A stretch of 64,000 bases of DNA from assembly GCF_019249795.2 (NCBI RefSeq), contig NZ_CP156891.1, positions 1,568,001 to 1,632,000 of the forward strand, read 5' to 3'. This stretch comes from Segatella copri (lineage in GTDB: Bacteria; Bacteroidota; Bacteroidia; Bacteroidales; Bacteroidaceae). Position numbers and translations under genes: made by a program. Shown in pieces: positions 43,667 to 53,415 of this stretch; position 1 is the first letter of the stretch; every line of letters starts with the position of its first letter. The notes beneath the pieces are model-generated. The model saw only the letters and a program-made list of their open reading frames with translations, searched no databases and was not told where the DNA came from.

Positions 43667-43796
43667 ATGACGGAAAGCGTGAACGCTGAATAGAGAGGTT
43701 CCCGACAGATGCATATCTTCGGCAGACTTCCATTAGCCAGCAGTTCATGAGATAAATAACATATTAATAACGATAAAAATAAAAAAAGATATAATT

Positions 43797-45701
43797 ATGG
43801 GAAAAGTAATTGGAATTGACTTGGGTACCACAAACAGTTGTGTTGCCGTTTTCGAAGGTAGCGAACCAGTTGTAATCGCTAACAGTGAAGGTAAGCGTAC
43901 TACTCCATCAGTAGTAGGTTTCGTTAAGGATGGTGACCGCAAGGTAGGTGATCCTGCTAAGCGTCAGGCCATCACAAACCCTAAGAACACAGTATATTCT
44001 ATCAAGCGTTTCATGGGTGAGACATACACTCAGAGCCAGAAAGAGGCTGAGGCAATGCCTTACACAGTAGTAAACGAGGGTGGTTATCCACGTGTTGAAA
44101 TCGAGGGTCGCAAGTATACTCCACAGGAGATTTCTGCAATGGTTCTCCAGAAGATGAAGAAGACTGCAGAGGATTATCTCGGACAGGAGGTTACAGATGC
44201 TGTCATCACAGTTCCTGCTTACTTCTCTGACTCACAGCGTCAGGCTACAAAGGAGGCTGGTCAGATTGCAGGTTTGAACGTTCAGCGTATCGTAAATGAG
44301 CCTACAGCCGCAGCTTTGGCTTACGGTGTTGACAAGGCTAACAAGGATATGAAGATTGCCGTATTCGACTTGGGTGGTGGTACATTCGATATCTCTATTC
44401 TGGAGTTCGGTGGCGGCGTATTCGAGGTACTTTCTACCAATGGTGATACTCACCTGGGTGGTGATGACTTCGACCAGGTAATCATCAACTGGTTGGCTGA
44501 TGGCTTCAAGGCTGAAGAAGGCGTAGATCTCCGCAAGGACCCTATGGCTATGCAGCGTTTGAAGGAGGCTGCTGAGAAGGCTAAGATTGAGTTGTCAAGC
44601 TCTACATCTACCGAAATCAACTTGCCATACATCACAGCCGTTGACGGTATGCCAAAGCACTTGGTTAAGACTTTGACCCGTGCACAGTTCGAGCAGTTGG
44701 CTCACAACCTGATTCAGGCTTGCTTGGTACCTTGCCAGAATGCCGTTCGTGACGCTAAGCTCTCTACATCAGATATCGACGAGGTTATCCTGGTTGGTGG
44801 TTCAAGCCGTATCCCAGCCGTTCAGACACTCGTTAAGAACTACTTCGGCAAGGAGCCTTCTAAGGGTGTTAACCCAGATGAGGTTGTTGCAGTAGGTGCA
44901 GCTATCCAGGGTGCCATTCTGAACAAGGAAGAGGGTGTTGGTGACATCGTATTGCTCGACGTTACTCCATTGACTCTCGGTATCGAGACTATGGGTGGTG
45001 TGATGACTAAGCTCATCGATGCCAATACAACTATCCCTTGCAAGAAGAGCGAGGTATTCTCTACAGCAGCTGATAACCAGACAGAGGTTACCATCCACGT
45101 ATTGCAGGGTGAGCGTCCAATGGCAGCTCAGAACAAGAGCATCGGTCAGTTCAACCTGACAGGTATCGCTCCAGCTCGCCGTGGTGTTCCTCAGATTGAG
45201 GTTACCTTCGATATCGATGCCAACGGTATCTTGAACGTATCAGCTAAGGATAAGGCTACCGGTAAGGAGCAGAGCATCCGCATCGAGGCTTCATCTGGCT
45301 TGAGCGAGGACGAGATCAACCGCATGAAGGCTGAGGCAGAGCAGAACGCTGCTGCTGATAAGGCTGAGCGCGAGAAGATTGACAAGATGAACCAGGCTGA
45401 CAGCATGATCTTCACCACCGAGAACTTCCTGAAGGATAACGGTGATAAGATTCCAGCTGACAAAAAGCCAGGTATCGAGCAGGCTTTGCAGCAGTTGAAG
45501 GATGCTCACAAGGCAGGTGATGTTGCAGCTATCGATTCAGCTATGAACAACTTGAACACCGTCATGCAGGCTGCTTCTCAGCAGATGTATCAGGGCGGCC
45601 AGCAGGCAGGTCCTCAGGGTGCTCAGGGTGGTCAGCAGGCACAGGGCGGAAATGATGGCGCTCAGGACGTACAAGACGCTGACTTCGAAGAGGTTAAGTA
45701 A
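43797..45701 (+). CDS. dnaK: chaperone DnaK (Hsp70)
   Basis: 634 residues. N-terminal ATPase: [49 protein letters not shown]; substrate domain from about 390: [21 protein letters not shown]-terminal Gly/Gln-rich tail ending in an acidic [11 protein letters not shown]. It is transcribed alone behind a sigma-54-like promoter with a 5' leader of about 120 nt. Codon use is highly biased, as expected for an abundant protein. A strong terminator follows. Confidence 0.99.
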   Translation: MGKVIGIDLGTTNSCVAVFEGSEPVVIANSEGKRTTPSVVGFVKDGDRKVGDPAKRQAITNPKNTVYSIKRFMGETYTQSQKEAEAMPYTVVNEGGYPRVEIEGRKYTPQEISAMVLQKMKKTAEDYLGQEVTDAVITVPAYFSDSQRQATKEAGQIAGLNVQRIVNEPTAAALAYGVDKANKDMKIAVFDLGGGTFDISILEFGGGVFEVLSTNGDTHLGGDDFDQVIINWLADGFKAEEGVDLRKDPMAMQRLKEAAEKAKIELSSSTSTEINLPYITAVDGMPKHLVKTLTRAQFEQLAHNLIQACLVPCQNAVRDAKLSTSDIDEVILVGGSSRIPAVQTLVKNYFGKEPSKGVNPDEVVAVGAAIQGAILNKEEGVGDIVLLDVTPLTLGIETMGGVMTKLIDANTTIPCKKSEVFSTAADNQTEVTIHVLQGERPMAAQNKSIGQFNLTGIAPARRGVPQIEVTFDIDANGILNVSAKDKATGKEQSIRIEASSGLSEDEINRMKAEAEQNAAADKAEREKIDKMNQADSMIFTTENFLKDNGDKIPADKKPGIEQALQQLKDAHKAGDVAAIDSAMNNLNTVMQAASQQMYQGGQQAGPQGAQGGQQAQGGNDGAQDVQDADFEEVK

Positions 45702-45720
45702 TACAGATTAATATTATAAT

Positions 45721-45765
45721 AAAGGCGTACAATGCTCAGAAATGAGTTTTGTACGCCTTTTTTGT
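45721..45765 (+). terminator. dnaK terminator
   Basis: AAAGGCGTACAA (45721-45732) pairs with TTGTACGCCTTT (45749-45760), then more T residues. Confidence 0.85.
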
Positions 45766-45793
45766 TTCATTATGTTTTTTTATATCCCAATAG

Positions 45794-45825
45794 TTTGCTA
45801 ATTCGCTGAAAATTATGTATATTTG
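45794..45825 (+). promoter_or_regulatory. promoter of the HAD gene
   Basis: TTTG at 45794-45797, 20-bp spacer, TATATTTG at 45818-45825. Confidence 0.6.
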
Positions 45826-45899
45826 CAAATTAAGGGAGAAAAACATTCCCGAAAGAGATAGACAGTTTAGGGTAAATATAAAAGAAAGGAGAACGAGAT

Positions 45900-46754
45900 A
45901 TGGCAAAGAAGAGACCACAGGTAGCGCTGGTTTATGATTTCGACGGCACACTGTCGCCGGGCAATATGCAGGAGTTTGGATTCATACAGGCTACAGGCAA
46001 GACAAAAGACGAGTTCTGGGAGAAAAACAGAAAGTTTGCAGAGGGTAAGGATGCCAACGGCATTTTGACCTATATGTATCTGATGCTCGACGAAGCCAAG
46101 AAGAACAATATCTCGCTCACCCGGGAATCTTTTCAGAAATTCGGCAAGGATGTAGAACTGTTCCGCGGCGTAAAACAATGGTTTTCGCTCGTGAATGAAT
46201 ATGGCAACAGTATCGGACTGGACGTAAAGCACTACATCAACTCCTCGGGACTGAAGGAGATGATAGAGGGCACACCTATCGCCCAGGAATTTGAGAACAT
46301 CTACGCCTGCTCCTTTCTCTACAATAAGGAGGGAATCGCCTATTGGCCAGCCGTAGCCGTAGACTATACTACCAAGACGCAATTCCTCTTCAAAATCAAC
46401 AAGGGTATCAAACAGGTGAGCGACAACAGAAGAGTGAACCAGTATATCCCCGACGAAAAGCGACCTATCCCTTTCCCCCGAATGATATATTTCGGAGATG
46501 GAGAAACCGATGTGCCTTGCATGAAGATGGTAAAGGAACATGGCGGCCACTCGATTGCAGTATATGATAACGAGGATAAACAGAAGACTGCCTGCCAGCT
46601 TGTCAAGGAGGGACGGGTAAACTTCATATGCTCTGCCAACTACAGCAAAGGAAGCGTGATGAATATCATCGTAAAGAGGATATTGGATAAAATCAAAGCC
46701 GACTTTGAATTCGACCGCCTGATAGAACTGAACCAGAAGAAGGCATGGAAGTGA
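45900..46754 (+). CDS. HAD-superfamily phosphatase
   Basis: 284 residues. Motif I is VYDFDGTLSPGNM (nucleophile Asp), motif II NSSGLKE, and motif IV YFGDGETDVPCMKM. The cap region resembles phosphoserine-phosphatase-like HADs. Cytosolic; the substrate cannot be told. GTAAAAAG-type simple repeats follow the gene (46758-46800). Confidence 0.85.
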   Translation: MAKKRPQVALVYDFDGTLSPGNMQEFGFIQATGKTKDEFWEKNRKFAEGKDANGILTYMYLMLDEAKKNNISLTRESFQKFGKDVELFRGVKQWFSLVNEYGNSIGLDVKHYINSSGLKEMIEGTPIAQEFENIYACSFLYNKEGIAYWPAVAVDYTTKTQFLFKINKGIKQVSDNRRVNQYIPDEKRPIPFPRMIYFGDGETDVPCMKMVKEHGGHSIAVYDNEDKQKTACQLVKEGRVNFICSANYSKGSVMNIIVKRILDKIKADFEFDRLIELNQKKAWK

Positions 46755-46847
46755 TTTAAAGGTAAAAAAGTAAAAAGGTAAAAGGGTAAAAAGGGCAAGA
46801 AAGTAAATGGAGAAAGGGGTTCTTTTGTGAATTCCTTGAAACTTTTC

Positions 46848-46878
46848 TTGGTTTTGTCGAGGATTATGCTTAATTTTG
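46848..46878 (+). promoter_or_regulatory. promoter of the 120-residue protein gene
   Basis: TTG at 46848-46850, 20-bp spacer, TAATTTTG at 46871-46878. Confidence 0.5.
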
Positions 46879-46909
46879 CACGCAAAAATAATAATATCAA
46901 ATCATATTA

Positions 46910-47272
46910 ATGGGAAGAAACAAATACTCAGCAGGAGAAATCAAGGAAATCGGCAAGTTGCTGCGACTCAAGAACGCAGGCAACCGTTTACAACAGAAAA
47001 TGATACGCCACGACCTTCGTGTGGATCATGAATTCAATATCTCTGACTTCAATGAGCCTGGTAAGGCTTTCGGAGAAGAGGAGTTGCAGGCAGCCATCAA
47101 GCGTGGCGCCATTCAGATTCTCGACGATGCCACCATCGAAGCAATGAAGGCAAAACGTGCCCGAGATAAGGCTCGCGACGAGGCAGAGAGACAGAAAGAA
47201 GCCGTAGCCAGCGGTGAACAGACCGACTGGCAGGAGGCTATGAAGGAGTGGAATGAGTATTACGAAAAGTAA
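46910..47272 (+). CDS. conserved charged protein, unknown
   Basis: 120 residues, highly charged and helical: MGRNKYSAGEIKEIGKLL, a basic segment GNRLQQKMIRHDLRV, then a long Lys/Arg/Glu helix (AMKAKRARDKARDEAERQKE). It could bind nucleic acid or ribosomes but carries no known motif. It precedes the cyclophilin gene by 100 bp containing a 16-bp tandem array. Confidence 0.65.
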   Translation: MGRNKYSAGEIKEIGKLLRLKNAGNRLQQKMIRHDLRVDHEFNISDFNEPGKAFGEEELQAAIKRGAIQILDDATIEAMKAKRARDKARDEAERQKEAVASGEQTDWQEAMKEWNEYYEK

Positions 47273-47287
47273 AAAGGTAAAAAGAAC

Positions 47288-47369
47288 ATACTGATTACGA
47301 CATATACCGATTACGAAATATACTGATTACGAAATATACCGATAAAAAAAAATATACTGATTATAAATT
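47288..47369. repeat. 16-bp tandem array upstream of the cyclophilin gene
   Basis: Five units of ATAC(T/C)GATTACGAAAT: 47288-47303, 47304-47319, 47320-47335, 47336-47353 (18 bp, A-rich) and 47354-47369. T and C alternate at position 5. The last unit ends 3 bp before the ATG. Confidence 0.85.
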
Positions 47370-47372
47370 ATT

Positions 47373-48119
47373 ATGGCTAAAGTATTGATAAAGACATCAG
47401 AGGGCGACATCAAGGTGCGTCTCTACGACGAGACACCTCAGCATCGTGACAACTTCTTGAAGTTGGCAAAGGAGGGATATTTCGATGGCACTCTCTTCCA
47501 TCGTGTCATCAAGGATTTTATGATTCAAGGCGGCGATCCAGACAGCAAAGGCGCTCCTAAAGGCAAGATGCTGGGCACAGGTGGTCCTGACTATACCATC
47601 CCTGCCGAGTTCGTTTATCCACAACTTTTCCACAAGCGTGGTGCCTTGAGCGCAGCCCGTTTGGGAGATGAGGTAAACCCAGAACGAGAGAGCAGCGGTA
47701 GCCAGTTCTATATTGTATGGGGAAAGACCTACAAGCAGAATGAACTGAAGCAGATGGAAAAGCAGATGGGCATGCAGATGGAGCAGAACATCTTCAACCA
47801 GCTTGCCAAGGAGCATCATGATGAAATTATGAACTTCCGCCGCAACCGCGACCGTGAAGGCCTGATGAAACTCCAGGATGAACTGGTGGATGAAACCAAG
47901 AAGCGCTGCAAGGAGCAGGGCTATCCTAAGTTTACCGAGGAGCAGCAGAAGGCTTATACAGAAATAGGCGGAACACCTTTCCTCGATAACCAATACACCG
48001 TTTTCGGTGAAGTGGAGGAAGGACTTGACATCGTAGAAAAGATTCAGAACTGCGAAACATTGCGTGGCGATCGCCCAAAAGAGGATGTTTCTATGCAGAT
48101 TTCAGTCATCGAAGAATAA
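47373..48119 (+). CDS. cyclophilin-type peptidyl-prolyl isomerase with helical insertion
   Basis: 248 residues without a signal peptide. The cyclophilin core is seen in FHRVIKDFMIQGGDPDSKG, HKRGALSAARLGDEVNPERE and SSGSQFYIV, and resumes at NQYTVFGEVEEGLDIVEKI. Between them about 80 residues form a charged helical insertion (KQMEKQMGMQMEQNIFN..., RRNRDREGLMKLQDELVDE), unlike the usual 165-residue enzyme. It catalyses X-Pro isomerisation; the insertion may bind clients. Confidence 0.92.
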   Translation: MAKVLIKTSEGDIKVRLYDETPQHRDNFLKLAKEGYFDGTLFHRVIKDFMIQGGDPDSKGAPKGKMLGTGGPDYTIPAEFVYPQLFHKRGALSAARLGDEVNPERESSGSQFYIVWGKTYKQNELKQMEKQMGMQMEQNIFNQLAKEHHDEIMNFRRNRDREGLMKLQDELVDETKKRCKEQGYPKFTEEQQKAYTEIGGTPFLDNQYTVFGEVEEGLDIVEKIQNCETLRGDRPKEDVSMQISVIEE

Positions 48120-48135
48120 GAAATCTCCATAACGC

Positions 48136-48235
48136 TCCGCCGGACGGTAAATCCGGCGGAACGCCTAATAAAAACCTAAACAAATATTATATAACTGAAC
48201 TTTCAGGGCGTATGGGATGTGACTTATGACACACC
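48136..48235. terminator. two hairpins after the cyclophilin gene
   Basis: TCCGCCGGA (48136-48144)/TCCGGCGGA (48152-48160) has no T-run. GGGATGTGAC/GACACACCC (about 48214-48235) is followed by CTTTTTATT and is the better terminator. Confidence 0.55.
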
Positions 48236-48262
48236 CTCTTTTTATTCCTCCTTCGTCATTTT

Positions 48263-49159
48263 TTATTCCGACTTCGTCATTCTATCCGCAATATACATAC
48301 CTGCCAGGATGCAGCAGGCACCTGCTAGGAAGTAAGGAGTTATCTTTTCGTCTAATACCAGAGAGGCGAAAATCATTGTGGTGATAGGATTGAAATAAAC
48401 CCAGTTGGTAGCTTTCACGGCACCCAACTTAGAGATACACCAGTTCCAGGTAAGGAAACATATCATGGATGCCAAACAGCCCAGGAACAAGAGATTACCC
48501 ACCACCTGAGGCTTCATAAACACATCCCATGACGGCCACCCAGGAATGATAAGATAATAAGGCAAGATAGTAAGCACACCATAAAAGAATACCTTGCGGG
48601 TAATAAAAGCTGCGCCATAATCGCCCGATACCGATTTCATCAGGAGCGAATAGACAGCCCAGCTCATACATGCCGTAAAAGCCAAGGCATCACCTACAGG
48701 CGACAGATGCAGCACGAATCTGCCATTCAGCACCACGATAATCATACCTACAAAAGCAAGCAGAGAGCCCAACAGCTGTATCATGTTGATACGCGAAGAA
48801 TGGCGATAAACCAGACGTACCAGCAAGGTAGCAAAGAGCGGACAGGAGCATACGATGAGCGAAGTATTGGTTGTTGTGGTATAATTCATCGCCTCGTTCT
48901 CGCTCAGGAAATAGAGTGAACCGCCCGTAATACCCAGCATCGCCATTTTAAACTCATCTTTCCAGCTATCAGCAAACATCCGCTTATGATTCACCATCAG
49001 CATCATAATGTATGCGATACTGAAACGGAGCGTAAAGATCTGTGCTGGCGAAAGTCCGTTCAGCATCAGCACCTTGGTAGAAACAAAGGTGGTTCCCCAG
49101 ATGGCTACGGTGATAAAAGCCACTAGATGATATAATAAATTACTATTATTCTGTTTCAT
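48263..49159 (-). CDS. EamA/DMT-family transporter
   Basis: ATG 49159 (MKQNNSNLLYHLVAFITVAI) gives 298 residues; the open extension upstream is not protein-like for this family. It has ten predicted helices in two EamA repeats (WGTTFVSTKVLMLNGLSPAQ in the first, SWAVYSLLMKSVSGDYG at the start of the second). It exports small metabolites; substrate unknown. Monocistronic. Confidence 0.88.
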   Translation of the reverse strand: MKQNNSNLLYHLVAFITVAIWGTTFVSTKVLMLNGLSPAQIFTLRFSIAYIMMLMVNHKRMFADSWKDEFKMAMLGITGGSLYFLSENEAMNYTTTTNTSLIVCSCPLFATLLVRLVYRHSSRINMIQLLGSLLAFVGMIIVVLNGRFVLHLSPVGDALAFTACMSWAVYSLLMKSVSGDYGAAFITRKVFFYGVLTILPYYLIIPGWPSWDVFMKPQVVGNLLFLGCLASMICFLTWNWCISKLGAVKATNWVYFNPITTMIFASLVLDEKITPYFLAGACCILAGMYIADRMTKSE

Positions 49160-49279
49160 TCTATTTTCCTGATTTTTGAAATTCAACTGCAAAATTATAA
49201 CTTTTATTCGAAATGAGCAAATTGTAAGCAAGAAAAGCAGAAAAAGACAATAAAAAGAGCGAAATTGGAACAAAAGAAA

Positions 49280-49323
49280 AAGGTCTTAGGAGTAAGTGCA
49301 GATACGACTTATCCTAAGACCTT
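49280..49323 (-). terminator. terminator hairpin left of the IS transposase
   Basis: AAGGTCTTAGGA (49280-49291) pairs with TCCTAAGACCTT (49312-49323). Read on the minus strand it is followed by TTTTTCTTTT. Confidence 0.7.
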
Positions 49324-49359
49324 ATTATTTCAATAGTTCGTTAATAATTCAATAATGTG

Positions 49360-50583
49360 CTAAGCAGCTATACGCTGTAAGCACGAGAGATCTTTGAAAA
49401 TCTTGCTAATTAAAGTTCGGTTCGGGGTGTACCCGCTTGCTTTAAAAATTCGTTTCACCAGATAAATGTTGGTCATCAGTGACTTGAATGAAGACATAGA
49501 ATATTTCATTCCCATCTCCTTCATAGTTACCTTGGCAACATTTAGTGATGTGAACGAAGCATTGAAAGCAAAATCGAGTTTCCACTTATCGCGAGCCTGG
49601 CAGTCCATAAGACCAGTATAGCCTTTGGCGTCACGAAAGCAAAATTCGATCTGGAACCTGGTTCTATAATAAAGAAGTACTTCTTCACCCGAAAGTGAGG
49701 TGTCTGTAGAGAAGAATAGTTTCTTCTTGCCATTCGGCATCTGCCAGATGACAAGTCTAACTTTACACCTGAGTGCCTTGGAATAGGCTATCAAAGTATA
49801 AGCTGTTCCTTCTATATCTTTCATCTCCATCTTCTCCATTCGAGTGAGGTCAAGATTCTTCATATCAATCTTGCCATCCTTGGTCTTTGGGCGACCACGT
49901 TTTCCAGTACGTGGACCAGCATAGACATAAAAGAGACAAGCATTGTCACGAAAGCGGCTTATCAAAGAGAACCCTTCTTTCTTTATCCCATTAACAAATG
50001 TACTTGTAGAGAAGTAAGCATCTGCAACTATGAGGGTTGAGAGTTTAAGAAGTTCCTTGCGGTAACGCTTAATGACGCTGATATAGAAATCTACCATAGT
50101 CTTGTTTCTAAGACTCAGTTCTTTATTACTTAGCGACTGGTGTGCTTTTAACATCATGCAGTCTTTGGCATCAATATCAATGAGGCCAATACCCATGATT
50201 TCGAGACCATGTTTAACAGACTGTGCACATCCCGACCAAAAACGACCGATATGTGGAGTCTTCTTGCCAGCTTTGCTGATGTAGCTGGGATCAATGGCAA
50301 TAGCCCATCTTCCCTGTTTACCAAAGAAGCGCTTGGCAAGTGAGACATTAAGTTTGAGCCAGTCAATGCTTTTCGACTTTTTTAAGCCGAATGCGTTGCG
50401 ATAGGTTTGCTCAACATGCGAGCCATACCTCCCCATTTGGGTGAAATTTATCTTTCTTGGTATTACCATGAACAAAATTATCACCTCGATGAGTATTTTC
50501 TCGAAACTTTTTGTTAACTTTGCAGCCGAATCTTCAACTGCATCTTTAAAGATATCCATATATTGGTCAAGTCCTGTATTCAT
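49360..50583 (-). mobile_element. IS4-family transposase (insertion sequence)
   Basis: 407 residues, apparently intact. DDE residues: Asp in AIDPSYISKAGKK, Asp in LIVADAYFSTS, and Glu in YYRTRFQIEFCFRDAKG, which fits the IS4 YREK signature Y-x2-R-x3-E-x6-K exactly. It is inserted between the EamA gene and the GH16 gene of the beta-glucan locus, on the same strand as the latter. Terminal inverted repeats could not be identified by eye, so element ends are uncertain; the coordinates given are those of the transposase gene. Confidence 0.88.
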
Positions 50584-50639
50584 ATAATTTTGCGTTTGTC
50601 GTGATTTGCAAAGTTACTGAAAATCAGCGACTTGACCAA
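50563..50639 (-). promoter_or_regulatory. transposase promoter within an 11-bp inverted repeat
   Basis: Promoter TTG (50639-50637)-N20-TAACTTTG (50616-50609). TTGGTCAAGTC (50563-50573, in codons 4-7) and GACTTGACCAA (50629-50639, over the -33 box) are perfect inverted copies flanking the promoter. Confidence 0.65.
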
Positions 50640-50752
50640 CTTTTTATAGTTAAGTTTTCATAAGAATTTCTTAATATAAGTTATTGATTTACAGACGATT
50701 AAATATTAATTTAACGCAGTATTGTTATTTATATAGTTAAAAAAATCAAGCC

Positions 50753-51907
50753 TTATTTTTTCTGGAATACTCTCACGTAATCCACTTCCATCTGAACAGG
50801 GAGGGCGCTTTCGTCAACACCCTTCATGCCGCCCCAATCACCGCCCCAAGCCAGGTTGAGGATAACATAGAATGGTTTATTGAAAGGCCATGAACCCACA
50901 TCATTTTTACCGTCATTGTTGAAATTGAGCAGTTCCTTACCATCCACGTAGGTCTTGATATAATCAGGAGTCCACTCCAGACGATAAACGTGGAAACCGT
51001 CTTCAGCACCCGCAGTCAGACGTTCCTTGGTAATCTGGGTTCCCATCACGTGATTAAACTTCTCTGTATGGAGCGAAGAAGAAGTATAGTTAGGATTAAC
51101 GCCTACCTCTTCCATAATATCAATCTCGCCACATTTAGGCCAAGGATTTGCTCCGAAATCATTGTTGCAAGGCATCATCCAGAAAGCAGGCCATGTGCCT
51201 TTACCTTTAGGCAATTTGATGCGAGCTTCGAAGATACCGTAAAGCCAGCCCTGGGTTTCGTGAGCATATACGCGACCCGAATAAATCTTGCCGTTGCTGC
51301 CCTTGAAACAGTTGATATAAAGCCGGTTATCTGCAATTTCTGTTACACGCTTACCATCAGCAGAGCCGTTCGCATAATTCTGAAGTTCATTATTCACCCA
51401 GCCCGACTTCTGCACCTCATGACGCCAGTCGGTACTATTCAACTCAGAGCCTTCATTAAACTCATCATTCCAGACCAGTTTGTACCCCTCAGGAATCACC
51501 ATTTCGCCCCCTTCAATAGGAGTGACCTGTTTTCCAGCCTGATGCACTGGCACCGATACCTTCTTATCCTCTAATGAAATCTCGACACTTCCGTCAAGAG
51601 CTACAGACGATTTATTCTCTTCCACATCTACAGTTACCATACCCGTAGCTTTGTTATTACCACTGGCACTCACTTTAAACCAAGGGTATACATTTGCCGT
51701 AGGACCTGCTCCAGGAAAGGATGCTCTCGCCTCCCAGCCACCTTCAGAAGCCACTACCATAAGTTTATAAGTACCGCCTTTGGCAGGAACATCGATGCTC
51801 GTAGGAGAGCAGGATACCGTTACATCCCCCCTATCGCCGTCAGAAGAGCTGCTGCAAGAAAGCAGCATGAGTGAAAGGAGGAAGGAAAATATTTTCAAGA
51901 ATTTCAT
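50753..51907 (-). CDS. GH16 endo-beta-glucanase lipoprotein with BACON domain
   Basis: 384 residues. The lipoprotein signal has lipobox LLSC and a Ser/Asp-rich start (SSSSDGDRGD), a surface-export pattern. Residues of about 28-125 form a BACON-like Ig domain. The GH16 catalytic jelly roll follows, with GEIDIMEEVG (two catalytic Glu and the Asp between) and WPAFWMMP. Family GH16 members of this type cleave beta-1,3 or mixed beta-1,3/1,4-glucans. Last gene of the SusC-SusD-lipoprotein-GH16 operon; the IS lies 170 bp downstream. Confidence 0.93.
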   Translation of the reverse strand: MKFLKIFSFLLSLMLLSCSSSSDGDRGDVTVSCSPTSIDVPAKGGTYKLMVVASEGGWEARASFPGAGPTANVYPWFKVSASGNNKATGMVTVDVEENKSSVALDGSVEISLEDKKVSVPVHQAGKQVTPIEGGEMVIPEGYKLVWNDEFNEGSELNSTDWRHEVQKSGWVNNELQNYANGSADGKRVTEIADNRLYINCFKGSNGKIYSGRVYAHETQGWLYGIFEARIKLPKGKGTWPAFWMMPCNNDFGANPWPKCGEIDIMEEVGVNPNYTSSSLHTEKFNHVMGTQITKERLTAGAEDGFHVYRLEWTPDYIKTYVDGKELLNFNNDGKNDVGSWPFNKPFYVILNLAWGGDWGGMKGVDESALPVQMEVDYVRVFQKK

Positions 51908-51996
51908 ATCATTAAAAATTTAGAAAGGGAGCCACTCCCACTTATTCATAGGAGCAGCTCCTGTGTAATTCTATATAAACCTATAAAACCTAAAGC

Positions 51997-53397
51997 CTAT
52001 TTCACAATCAAAACAATGTCGCTGATTGTTACCTCGGCATCCTTAGGAGCACCAGCAAGGTCGATGACGAGTTTCATCTTGCTCATATCCTGAGGGCCGC
52101 CATCAGCTTCTTTCGTACTGTTTGGTTGGTTCTCATAACGGAAGACGTATTCGCCTTTAACATCAGTAGACTCCTGGAAGAAGAGGTTTCCATCATTAGC
52201 GTCATCACAAAGTTTCAATGTCATCATTGGCAATGGAGCAGAAGTGGTAACCTTGCAAGAGAAATCAATCTTGCTATCAGCTTTGGCAGATACTGGAATA
52301 CCAAGCATTTTCCACTGTGCGTGCCATAGCTCAGCAGGAGTTTCACAAGGCACGATAATGATGTGCTTGCTTCCCTCATGCTTGATAACAGGAGTTACAT
52401 CAATCTGTGCCCAAGAAGCATCACCATACCAAGTTTCCTCGGTAAATGACTTGTTGGCATTAATATCCTTCCAAAGGTTGCCCGCTGTATTGTAGTCGAA
52501 TGGCACCTTCAATTCTACAGGAACCACAGTACCGTCATCGTTGGCATGATCTTTCAATACCAGGCTCTCTATCATGATTTCGTCATCAGCAGCATTACCA
52601 CCAAAGTCGAATACAATCTTCAAGTTATTGATGTCCTTGCCTTCGAGGTCTGAACCATAAATACACTTAGGCTCACCTGCTTCCAATTTTGTATTTGCAT
52701 CCTTGGAATCGAAAAGGATGATGTTGTCACCACCTTCTCCAGAATCACAAAGTTTCACCTTAACGGCATTATGTCCTTTGGCAGATGTCAAGATGACAGA
52801 GAAATCGTAGTGCTTGTCGGCAGAAGTAGAGATACCTAAGTTGGTGAAAGGAACCTGAGCTTGCCAACGTTCGGTAGTTGCCTCAGGGAACTTCAATGTA
52901 TAGCATCCCTTGCTGTAGCTACAAACCGGGTCAGCAATTTGGCTCCATCCTGGAGCATAATAGCCAGCAGAAGGTTTTTCAGGGAAGGCAATTTTCTTGA
53001 AGAGATTAAACTCACTGTCTTCAACAAAGCCCCCAAAGCCGTTCATCTTAGTCTTTTCGATAGAGAACAGTTTCCGAACAGATTCCTTGCTGATACCATT
53101 ACGGTTTTTCACGAAGCACTCTACATCGTATGTTCCCTTCTTGCGATAGTACTTAGAGAGATTGAATTCTGAAGAATAAGCTCCATCTATTACCCAAACC
53201 GGTGTAACACCACTGGCTCCCTCAAAAGAGAACATAGCGGTATTCGTTTCCTGATCAACAGCAATATTAAACTTGTCTGCATAATCTACAATATCAGGCA
53301 ATTCGCCATTGGCACCAGAGAATTCTTCTGCTGAACATGCACCGAGCATCAGTCCGCCGAACAGTGCATAAGCCATATTTCGAAATATCTTTTTCAT
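51997..53397 (-). CDS. surface glycan-binding lipoprotein (SusE/F-position)
   Basis: 466 residues, lipobox LGAC followed by SAEEFSG. An N-terminal PKD-like domain (AMFSFEGASGVTPVWVIDG) precedes two similar beta-sandwich, CBM4-like modules (QAQVPFTNLGISTSADKHYD and HAQWKMLGIPVSAKADSKID share the WQAQ/WHAQW theme). It occupies the position of surface glycan-binding proteins between SusD and the GH16 enzyme and likely holds beta-glucan at the cell surface. No catalytic residues seen. Confidence 0.85.
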   Translation of the reverse strand: MKKIFRNMAYALFGGLMLGACSAEEFSGANGELPDIVDYADKFNIAVDQETNTAMFSFEGASGVTPVWVIDGAYSSEFNLSKYYRKKGTYDVECFVKNRNGISKESVRKLFSIEKTKMNGFGGFVEDSEFNLFKKIAFPEKPSAGYYAPGWSQIADPVCSYSKGCYTLKFPEATTERWQAQVPFTNLGISTSADKHYDFSVILTSAKGHNAVKVKLCDSGEGGDNIILFDSKDANTKLEAGEPKCIYGSDLEGKDINNLKIVFDFGGNAADDEIMIESLVLKDHANDDGTVVPVELKVPFDYNTAGNLWKDINANKSFTEETWYGDASWAQIDVTPVIKHEGSKHIIIVPCETPAELWHAQWKMLGIPVSAKADSKIDFSCKVTTSAPLPMMTLKLCDDANDGNLFFQESTDVKGEYVFRYENQPNSTKEADGGPQDMSKMKLVIDLAGAPKDAEVTISDIVLIVK

Positions 53398-53415
53398 ATT
53401 GTTGGATTCTTAACG

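Noticed and set aside
43466..43796. CIRCE/HrcA operator before dnaK
   Set aside because: No TTAGCACTC-N9-GAGTGCTAA or close variant is present.
47288..47369. Possible CRISPR array
   Set aside because: The units are contiguous 16-mers without spacers, and no cas gene is present.
49240..50760. Terminal inverted repeats and target duplication of the IS element
   Set aside because: Both flanks were compared by eye and no convincing matching ends were found, so element borders are not claimed.
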